DNA of 5,331 nt from CAYZEZ01 sp964477295. GTDB taxonomy: Bacteria > Bacteroidota > Bacteroidia > Bacteroidales > SM23-62. The stretch is taken from NCBI GenBank assembly GCA_964477295.1, contig CAYZEZ010000308.1, positions 1 through 5,331 of the forward strand, given 5' to 3'. This document shows, one piece after another, positions 1-5,331 of this stretch (position 1 is the stretch's first letter; each line of letters begins with the position of its first letter). The notes under the pieces were generated by a model. That model made no database searches and had not been told where the DNA came from. It saw nothing but the letters and a program-made list of their open reading frames with translations. The position numbers and the translations under genes are program-made.

Positions 1-1190
1 TCCACTATGTTGCCTCCTCCCATGGTAGTTGAAAAAACTCCTCTTGCTCTTGTTCCATAACCCATAGCCAGTGCAAAAAAAGCTGATGCTGAGTCATTCA
101 CTCCAAATGTAAATGCTCCCGGAGCGGATGCTACTGAACCAAATCCCAGGGCAAATGCACCCTGTCCTGAAGCAACTGTATTACCTGTCGCTGCTCCAGT
201 TGAATCCACACCTACTGAACCAAGCGCAAAACTCTGAACTCCCGTTGCCTTTGCACCTGTACCAAATGCATAAGAGTCATATCCTATTGCTTTTGCCTGA
301 TTACCAAAGGCAAAGGAGTTATCTCCTTTTGTAACACTATTCAGACCGATTGATGTTGAATAATTACCTCTGGCAGCCGCCTGATAACCCATTGCCTGAG
401 AAAATAATCCTTTTGCCCTGGATTGATATCCTGTTGAAAATGAATTTGTTCCGACACTATCGGGATGTTCGATGATTATGTTCCCTGCCAGAAATGCATT
501 TTTTATCGGATACCATAAAATGCGGTTTTGTGAGGGTACCACAATTCCTGTAGCATCTGTTGCAACGTCGAAGTAACTTGATTCTTCTCCTTTGTTAACA
601 TCAAAGCCACCTATTGAAAATCCTCCTTTTCTTCCTTTTTCATTTCCGTCATCTACCCAAATCCTGACCCCTTCGTTGTATACTGCGAATATAGTCTGAC
701 CATCTTTATTTTTAACTTCAAACAGCGTTTCCTCCAGAGATTCTGTCGTTCCTGCAACTTCCAGCTTGCTTAGTGAACCATCAAGCTCTCTGGCAACCAT
801 GGAATATGGAACTGTCCATAACCTCGATGATCCCATGTTCTTAAGCTCACTTTGATAAAATATCTCTGTCTTAATGAATTTCGGAGTTACTGCCCAGTTA
901 ATATCACTAAATGTTGGTGCAGTCGAGGCAGGCTGTCTCACTCCCTTTCCTATCATCAGTGTGAACATGCCAAAACCGTTGGTCTCAATATCAGGATGAT
1001 ATTCCTGCCAGAAGATAGTTCCACCAAGTGAATCTGACTGGATTGTAATTGTTACAGGCAAAGAGGAATTGAGAATCGGATGTCCTGATCCATCTCTTGC
1101 AATGGCCTGGTAATTAAATCCCTGAGGCACCTGTGCATGTGATATAATGCACATTAAAAAGATACTAATTGTAAGTACTGCTCTTTTCAT
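1..1190 (-). CDS. Secreted protein with YadA-head-like 14-residue repeats (3' end missing)
   Basis: The frame is open from ATG at 1190 down to the left edge (396 codons visible, no stop). Residues 1-19 form a signal peptide (MKR, a hydrophobic stretch, cleavage likely after SHA before Q20), so the product is exported. Residues 20 to about 136 begin QVPQGFNYQAIARDGSG and continue with FWQEY, NGFGMFTLMIG and LWTVPYSMVARE. This N-terminal pattern is familiar from secreted Bacteroidetes proteins that carry tail-fibre or adhesin-like C-termini. Residues 137-244 are a linker-like region (FEVKNKDGQTIFAVYNEGVRIW). From residue 245 to the edge the protein consists of 14-residue repeats of the type A-x-G-x-x-S-x-A-x-G, as in YadA/Hia trimeric autotransporter heads. 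Family knowledge suggests a trimeric beta-roll stalk or fibre, often ending in an intramolecular chaperone domain, but the C-terminus is not visible. No Shine-Dalgarno precedes the ATG. It is transcribed divergently from the operon to the right. Function: surface fibre or adhesin by inference only. Confidence 0.88.
   Translation of the reverse strand, partial: MKRAVLTISIFLMCIISHAQVPQGFNYQAIARDGSGHPILNSSLPVTITIQSDSLGGTIFWQEYHPDIETNGFGMFTLMIGKGVRQPASTAPTFSDINWAVTPKFIKTEIFYQSELKNMGSSRLWTVPYSMVARELDGSLSKLEVAGTTESLEETLFEVKNKDGQTIFAVYNEGVRIWVDDGNEKGRKGGFSIGGFDVNKGEESSYFDVATDATGIVVPSQNRILWYPIKNAFLAGNIIIEHPDSVGTNSFSTGYQSRAKGLFSQAMGYQAAARGNYSTSIGLNSVTKGDNSFAFGNQAKAIGYDSYAFGTGAKATGVQSFALGSVGVDSTGAATGNTVASGQGAFALGFGSVASAPGAFTFGVNDSASAFFALAMGYGTRARGVFSTTMGGGNIV
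6..458 (-). repeat. 14-residue (42-bp) YadA-head-like protein repeats
   Basis: About ten consecutive units lie in residues 245-395 of the minus-strand protein. Examples are AKGLFSQAMGYQAA, ARGNYSTSIGLNSV, TKGDNSFAFGNQAK, AIGYDSYAFGTGAK and ASGQGAFALGFGSV. The period is 14 residues with conserved A/T at position 1, G at 3, S or A at 6 and G at 10. One unit (residues 315-339) is 25 residues long, 11 more than the others. The next-to-last units replace the first Gly (ASAPGAF, ASAFFAL). The DNA copies are degenerate, so this is a protein-level repeat rather than a recent tandem DNA expansion. Confidence 0.85.
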
Positions 1191-1231
1191 GAGATATAAT
1201 TTTATGTTGCTTATAATTGAATCCAATATAC

Positions 1232-1263
1232 CAAAGTTATGAAAGTCAGCCCTGCAAGACAAA
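1232..1263 (-). promoter_or_regulatory. Bacteroidetes-type sigma-70 promoter for the repeat protein
   Basis: Read on the minus strand, TTTG (1263-1260) is followed by a 20-nt spacer and TAACTTTG (1239-1232). This matches the Bacteroidetes -33 TTTG and -7 TAnnTTTG elements exactly, with the usual spacing. Transcription would start near 1226, leaving a leader of about 36 nt before the ATG at 1190. For the divergent gene at 1355 I see only a weak candidate (TTG at 1269-1271 with TTTG at 1295-1298), which lacks the TA of the -7 box. That start is therefore not assigned. Confidence 0.65.
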
Positions 1264-1354
1264 TAATATTGTATTAGCAAAAAAAATATCCTATTTTGCT
1301 TTAAGATATTTTAGAGAAGATTTTTAATTAATCACTGCTTATTATACTTTTAAT

Positions 1355-2092
1355 ATGAGAAAAAAACTTTTAACCTTATTTTATGTCTCTTGCCTTCTTT
1401 CGGGAATAGCAGGTATCAATAGTAACTTACTTGCCCTGATCCCTGAATCTGATGCAGTTACAATTAAGAAATGCCAGGACTTTGAAATAACAGGTAGTGG
1501 TGGTTCTGATTTCTGGAAACGAACTGAATGGATAAACCTGGTTCCACAGGGTAAAAATTCTTCTACTTATCAGACAAGAGTCAAAGTCCTCTACTCTGAA
1601 ACAGGGATATACTTTCTGTTCAACTGTGAGGATAAAAAGCTGACTACTACAATGACCGCCGATAATCTTTTCCTGTGGGAGGAGGATGTTGTTGAAGTTT
1701 TTCTTTGGCCGGATGAGAATTTTCCGGTATACTTCGAGTATGAACTTTCTCCGTTGAATTACGAGTTGCCAATTATTGTTCCCAATTATGAAGGACATTT
1801 TTTGGGATGGCTTCCCTGGCAATACGAAGGTGACAGAAAAACACGACATGCCACAAGCTCTGCCGGGGGAGATAAGAAAAGCGGAGCTTCAGTATCAGCC
1901 TGGATTGCTGAATTTTTTATCCCATATAAGCTTCTTACACCATTGAACAAGGTTCCCCCTGTATCAGGTACAAAATGGAGAGCAAATATGTACCGAATCG
2001 ATTATGACAATGGCGCAGACCATTTTGCCTGGCAAAAAACGAATGGAACTTTCCACGAGTATAACAAATTCGGGACATTTATATTCGAATAG
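1355..2092 (+). CDS. Secreted carbohydrate-binding family 9-like protein
   Basis: A 245-residue protein. Residues 1-20 (MRKKLL, hydrophobic core, SGIAG) form a likely signal peptide, placing it in the periplasm or at the cell surface. The rest reads as a single CBM9-like (DOMON-type beta-sandwich) domain in family order: W54 and W59 near the start, TRVKVLYSETGIYFLFNCED at 74-93, LWEEDVVEVFLWPD at 107-120, YFEYELSPLN at 126-135, WIAEFFIPYKLL at 183-194, GTKWRANMYRIDY at 205-217, and a closing FHEYNKFGTFIF at 233-244. Family members bind sugars or accompany polysaccharide-degrading enzymes, and many stand alone as here. No catalytic domain is visible and the ligand cannot be read from the sequence. 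The start is the ATG that gives the signal peptide; there is no Shine-Dalgarno and the upstream is AT-rich, as usual in this phylum. A Cys at residue 13 lacks a good lipobox. The next gene begins 35 nt downstream on the same strand, so co-transcription is likely. Confidence 0.82.
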   Translation: MRKKLLTLFYVSCLLSGIAGINSNLLALIPESDAVTIKKCQDFEITGSGGSDFWKRTEWINLVPQGKNSSTYQTRVKVLYSETGIYFLFNCEDKKLTTTMTADNLFLWEEDVVEVFLWPDENFPVYFEYELSPLNYELPIIVPNYEGHFLGWLPWQYEGDRKTRHATSSAGGDKKSGASVSAWIAEFFIPYKLLTPLNKVPPVSGTKWRANMYRIDYDNGADHFAWQKTNGTFHEYNKFGTFIFE

Positions 2093-2127
2093 AAAAATAG
2101 AAAATATACTATTAAAATTATCATGAT

Positions 2128-4447
2128 ATGGATAGAGTATTAATGATCCAGCCGGAAAATATTGGTAAGAATTTCATCCCTTCAAAATATCTTCCCCGGA
2201 ATAAGGATGAATATTACCAGCGGAACAAACAGTCAATCACTCCAAAATCAGGATGGAGGCATTTGCAGTCGGATGAAGTCGAGAGGCTTGTGAAGAATGA
2301 TAATACTGCCGATAACTGGGATGAGATACTTGTGACAGACAAGTTCGACCCGCGACAAATAAAAAATACGAGGTTTTACGGGCTTGTAAGGATTGGCTGC
2401 TTACAAAACGTTATTCTTGAGCATCACGACCTGAGAGTCCCTGCTGGAATCACTAACAGCCTGATTATCTCCTGTGATATCGGAGATAATGTGGCTATAC
2501 ATAACGTGCATTATCTGGCCCATTATATTATTGGCGATTGCAGCATTCTCTTTAACATCCAGGAAATGCATACAACTGATCATGCCAAATTTGGAAATGG
2601 AATACTTAAAGAGGGAGAATCGGAAGATGTCAGAACCTGGCTCGATCTGATGAACGAAACCGGCTGCCGGAGAGTCCTTCCTTTCAATGGTATGATAACT
2701 GCCGATGCCTACCTGTGGGCCAAGTATGTTGATGATAGTGCCCTGCAACAAAACCTGATAAAGATCACTCAGCAAAGTGTTGATAACAGGCGTGGTTTTT
2801 ATGGTACAACAGGCAGTAATTGTGTGATTAAGAATTCTCTTATCCTGAAGGATGTTAAGATAAGCTCATATTGTTATATTAAGGGAGCCAACAAATTAAA
2901 AAACCTGACTATTAATTCCTCTGAAGAGGAACCGACTCAGATAGGAGAAGGAGTCGAACTGGTAAAACGTGTAGCCGAAGTAGCGGACGGAATAAACCTG
3001 CGGGGTGAACGCTATGGTCACCGGGGAGGATTGATACAGCCTGACCGTATATTGTATCCCGAGCCGNNNNNNNNNNGAACTGGTAAATGGCATAATTGGC
3101 TATGGCTGCCATATTTTTTATGGTTGTAAAGCCGTAAAATTTATTCTTGGCAATAATTCCAGTCTTAAATATGGAGCCCGGCTGATCAACTCATTTCTGG
3201 GGGATAATTCAACAATATCATGTTGTGAGGTGTTGAATAACCTTATATTTCCGGCGCATGAGCAACATCACAATAACTCTTTCCTGATTGCTTCAGTTGT
3301 AATGGGACAAAGCAATATGGCAGCTGGCGCGACAATTGGTTCAAACCATAACAGCAGGGCTAATGAAAATGAAATTCAGGCCGGCAGGGGATTCTGGCCA
3401 GGATTGTGTACCAGTGTAAAACACTCCTGTCGTTTTGCATCATTTGTATTGCTTTCCAAAGCCGATTATCCGGCCGAGCTTAATATACCCTTACCTTTTT
3501 CACTGCTCAATAACAATACCTCAAAAGATCAACTGGAAGTAATGCCGGCATACTGGTGGATGTATAATATGTATGCCCTCGCCCGCAACTCCTGGAAATT
3601 CCAGAATCGTGACAAACGGGTTCATAAAATTCAGAATATTGAATTTGAGACGTTTGCGCCTGATACAATAGAGGAAATATTTACTGCACGTACCTTACTG
3701 GAGATATGGACTGCGAAAGCAAGTTTAGGGCAAAAGGCTGTCACAATAAATGAACAAGATCTTGTTGCCACAGGACGTAACATTTTATCAGGTAGTGGTG
3801 AAGAAACAGATGGTCTTGAAGTATTAGGTGAAAACATGGAAAACAGCAGAAGAAAAGTTCTGATCCTAAAACCCAAACAGGCATATGATGCTTATGGAGA
3901 TATCCTCCATTATTATGCCACGAAGAACCTTATGGCATATATGAGTTCACATTCAAAGGCCACATTCTCAATGATTTGTAAGGATCTGAAAAACAAACGA
4001 AGGCGGGAATGGGTCAATCTTGGCGGACAAATCATGGAAAGAGGTGATGTTGATAAACTTAGATCTGATATTGGATCCGGCAAGTTAAAGTCGTGGAAAG
4101 AGATCCACGCCAGGTATGATGATCTTTTGACAAAATATACTATTGACAAACAAAAACATGCTTTTGCTACACTGTGTGAATTATATGAAACTGAAAATCT
4201 TACAAAAACCCAGCTGGTATCAGCCATGGATAAATCAGTGATTATTCAAAAATATATTTGTGATCAGGTTTATAGTTCACGTCAAAAAGATTTTGAAAAT
4301 CCCTACAGGCAGGCTACCTTCAGAAATATGGATGAAATGAAAGCTGCATTCGGAACCCTGGAAGATAACAGTTTTATTATCCAGGTTAGAAGAGAAACCA
4401 AAGAGTTTGAAACACTTTCAAAAAAGTTAAAAAAGAGGATTTCCTGA
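2128..4447 (+). CDS. DUF4954-type beta-helix protein, one gene interrupted by an assembly gap
   Basis: Two frames, 2128-3066 (before the N run) and 3077-4447 (after it), belong to one gene. The second frame is open directly from the end of the gap, and its first plausible start (GTG 3230) falls inside continuous homologous-looking sequence. The N-terminal part contains RHLQSDEVERL and TADNWDEILV (about 45-70). Hexapeptide-like stretches follow: IGDNVAIHNV (118-127), NCVIKNSLILKDVKISSYCYIKG (231-253) and IGEGVEL (272-278). After the gap come IIGYGCHIFYGC, FILGNNSSLKYGARLINSFLGDNSTI, AHEQHHNNSFLIASVVMGQSN and GATIGSNHNSR, and then an alpha-helical, charged C-terminus. This is the pattern I know from Bacteroidales DUF4954 proteins, an LpxA-like left-handed beta-helix fold of unknown function. 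No signal peptide is seen, so it is probably cytoplasmic. Collapsing the repeat around the gap gives about 732 residues. Compared with homologues as I recall them, the first ~44 residues look like an extension. It is followed 23 nt later by the MFS gene. Residues 281-313 are probably not native (see the separate entry). Confidence 0.75.
2967..3066 (+). other. GC-rich 100-bp block, likely chimeric contig end
   Basis: By eye count 56 of these 100 bases are G or C, against 24 of 60 (40%) in 2881-2940 just before. The block keeps the upstream frame open but encodes RVAEVADGINLRGERYG followed by HRGGLIQPDRILYPEP, which is unlike the hexapeptide sequence on both sides. The G-L-I-x-P-D-R-x-x-x-P pattern resembles the end of the catalytic domain of glycoside hydrolase family 2 (G-L-V-x-P-D-R-x-P-H-P). 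It is either a misassembled fragment from elsewhere in the genome or, less likely, a true insertion into the gene. Confidence 0.6.
3067..3076. other. Assembly gap of 10 N
   Basis: Ten Ns form a placeholder of unknown true length. Taken literally they put the two halves of the DUF4954-type gene in different frames (frame 1 before, frame 2 after), so ten cannot be the real number if the gene is intact. The real length must be a multiple of three, or the flanks overlap as the 11-bp repeat suggests. Confidence 0.95.
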
Positions 4448-4470
4448 TTCCATATTACCATACTCAAATA

Positions 4471-5331
4471 ATGAAGAAGCGCAAAACCGGTTTTAGATGG
4501 NNNNNNNNNNTGATCCTCGGATTGTTGTTTATTGCAACAACAATTCTATATATCGACCGCTCCGCTCTGGGAATTTTAGCTCCTGACCTTCAAAGGGAAA
4601 TAGGATGGACCGAGGAGCAGTATGGAATTATCAACACCGGTTTCATGATTGCCTATGCTCTTTGTTTTATACTTATGGGCCGTATTATTGATAGAATAGG
4701 TACCAGGAAGGGTTATCTGGTTTCAATAGGTATCTGGAGTATTGCAGCTTTGGGAAGTGCCCTGGCAAAATCGTGGATTGGGTTCGCTATTGCCAGGTTT
4801 AGTCTTGCAATAGGACAATCAGGGAATTTTCCCTCGGCAATCAAAGCCGTGGCTGAATGGTTTCCCAAAAAGGACCGTGCCCTGGCAGTAGGTATATTTA
4901 ATGGAGGCTCTAATATGGGAACTATCCTTTCGCCTCTGATAATTCCGTTTATTGTGCTAAGCTTTGATAGCTGGCGGGTGGGTTTTCTCTGGACATTCCC
5001 TGTCAGTATGGCCTGGGTGATACTATGGTTCAGATACTTCAGAAAGCCGGAAAAAAGCCCCAATGTTTCACAGGAAGAACTTGAATATATAAATTCTGAC
5101 AGTGAATCGGAAAAGGACATTGAAGCCGTAAAGTGGGGAGATATATTGCCACATAAAGGAGCCTGGGCCATCGGTATAGCAAAATTTATGGCTGATCCTA
5201 TATGGTGGTTCTATCTTTTCTGGGGAGCAAAATTCCTTAATGAAAAATTCGGTGTGAGCCTGAAAGAAATTGGTCTGCCATTTTTTACCATCTACCTGGT
5301 TTCCTGGGGTATTGGAATCTTCCTGGGATGG
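4471..5331 (+). CDS. MFS transporter, anion:cation symporter / hexuronate-transporter-like (3' end missing)
   Basis: The first 287 codons, including the gap, of an inner-membrane major facilitator protein. It starts MKKRKTGFRW at 4471, which fits the short basic N-terminus of the family, and runs off the right edge at FLGW. After the gap come ILGLLFIATTILYIDR (TM1, ending in YIDR at 4549-4560) and the MFS motif A as GRIIDRIGTRKG (4678-4713). The ACS-type signature follows: ARFSLAIGQSGNFPSAIKAV, EWFPKKDRALAVGIFNGGSN, then the mid-protein loop and DPIWWFYLFW. These resemble ExuT-like carriers of hexuronates and related sugar acids, with proton symport assumed from the family. The usual WLPK after FYLF is WGAK here. 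Full-length relatives have about 430 residues, so roughly two thirds is seen. It starts 23 nt after the preceding stop with no terminator, so it is probably in the same operon. Substrate is not determined. Confidence 0.88.
   Translation, partial: MKKRKTGFRWXXXXILGLLFIATTILYIDRSALGILAPDLQREIGWTEEQYGIINTGFMIAYALCFILMGRIIDRIGTRKGYLVSIGIWSIAALGSALAKSWIGFAIARFSLAIGQSGNFPSAIKAVAEWFPKKDRALAVGIFNGGSNMGTILSPLIIPFIVLSFDSWRVGFLWTFPVSMAWVILWFRYFRKPEKSPNVSQEELEYINSDSESEKDIEAVKWGDILPHKGAWAIGIAKFMADPIWWFYLFWGAKFLNEKFGVSLKEIGLPFFTIYLVSWGIGIFLGW
4501..4510. other. Assembly gap of 10 N
   Basis: The run lies ten codons into the MFS gene. The frame before it (ending R-W) and after it (x-TG then ATC CTC GGA) is the same when all ten Ns are counted. 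Relatives read R-W-x-I-L-x-L-L-F with only one residue between W and the I, which would correspond to a true gap of a single base (TGG, xTG, ATC). Confidence 0.95.

Larger units (their letters stand above)
2956..3087 (+). repeat. 11-bp direct repeat flanking the anomalous block and gap
   Basis: GAACTGGTAAA occurs at 2956-2966 and again at 3077-3087, immediately after the N run. Both copies are codon-aligned to encode E-L-V, followed by K in the first copy and N in the second. Deleting one copy with everything between restores frame and gives IGEGVELVNGIIGYGCHIFYG, a regular hexapeptide series. The N run hides whether the repeat extends further left at the second copy. An overlap of two contig ends is the likely cause. 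Confidence 0.7.

Noticed and set aside
113..334. Small plus-strand frame of 73 codons, rich in Leu and Pro
   Set aside because: It lies wholly antisense to the repeat region of the minus-strand gene and its composition follows from the complement of those repeats.
1355..1393. Lipoprotein signal with Cys at residue 13 of the CBM9-like protein
   Set aside because: The residues before Cys (F-Y-V-S) do not make a good lipobox and the hydrophobic core continues past it; an ordinary signal peptide fits better.
1427..1849. Minus-strand frame of 140 codons
   Set aside because: It is antisense to the CBM9-like gene, has no recognisable domain, and the plus frame has clear family motifs.
2956..3087. 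Target-site duplication of a small mobile element inserted into the beta-helix gene
   Set aside because: The block between the repeats has no inverted ends, coding for a transposase or other element features, and it abuts an assembly gap, so an assembly artefact is simpler.
3067..3129. C-terminus TGKWHNWLWLPYFLWL of the first half, ending at the stop at 3129
   Set aside because: It is an artefact of reading through ten placeholder Ns in the wrong frame; the correct frame encodes ELVNGIIGYGCHIF.
3230..4447. A separate gene starting at GTG 3230
   Set aside because: The frame is open from the gap at 3077 with continuous hexapeptide-like sequence before the GTG, so it is the second half of the DUF4954-type gene.
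4713..5171. Minus-strand frame of 152 codons
   Set aside because: It is antisense to the MFS transporter, whose motifs are unambiguous.

Overview
The window looks like a draft or metagenome-assembled contig from a Bacteroidetes (probably Bacteroidales-like) bacterium. The pointers are a canonical Bacteroidetes promoter (TTTG, 20 nt, TAnnTTTG), the absence of Shine-Dalgarno sequences before all four starts, moderate AT-richness, and gene families typical of the phylum. Two runs of exactly 10 N are scaffold placeholders, and both fall inside genes.

Layout. Positions 1-1190 (minus strand) hold the 5' part of a secreted protein. It has a signal peptide, a Bacteroidetes-type N-terminal domain, and a tail of 14-residue YadA-head-like repeats that runs off the left edge. 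A 164-bp divergent intergenic region (1191-1354) carries its promoter. On the plus strand there are three closely spaced co-directional genes, probably one operon. The first is a secreted carbohydrate-binding family 9-like protein (1355-2092). The second is a large DUF4954-type protein rich in left-handed beta-helix (hexapeptide) repeats (2128-4447, interrupted by the first N run). The third is an MFS transporter of the anion:cation symporter / hexuronate-transporter type (4471 to the right edge, interrupted near its N-terminus by the second N run). Spacers are 35 and 23 nt, with no terminator visible.

The genes suggest carbohydrate or sugar-acid handling: a periplasmic or surface CBM9-like fold, a cytoplasmic LpxA-like beta-helix protein, and a sugar-acid-type permease. 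No catalytic enzyme is complete here, so the substrate cannot be named.

The most notable anomaly is at the first gap. An 11-bp sequence, GAACTGGTAAA, occurs at 2956-2966 and again right after the Ns at 3077-3087. The 100 bases between the first copy and the gap are clearly more GC-rich than their surroundings and encode something resembling the end of a glycoside hydrolase family 2 protein. Collapsing the two copies restores one uninterrupted reading frame with a sensible beta-helix. The simplest reading is a chimeric contig end, so the apparent two ORFs are one gene. I found no convincing novel system in this window.
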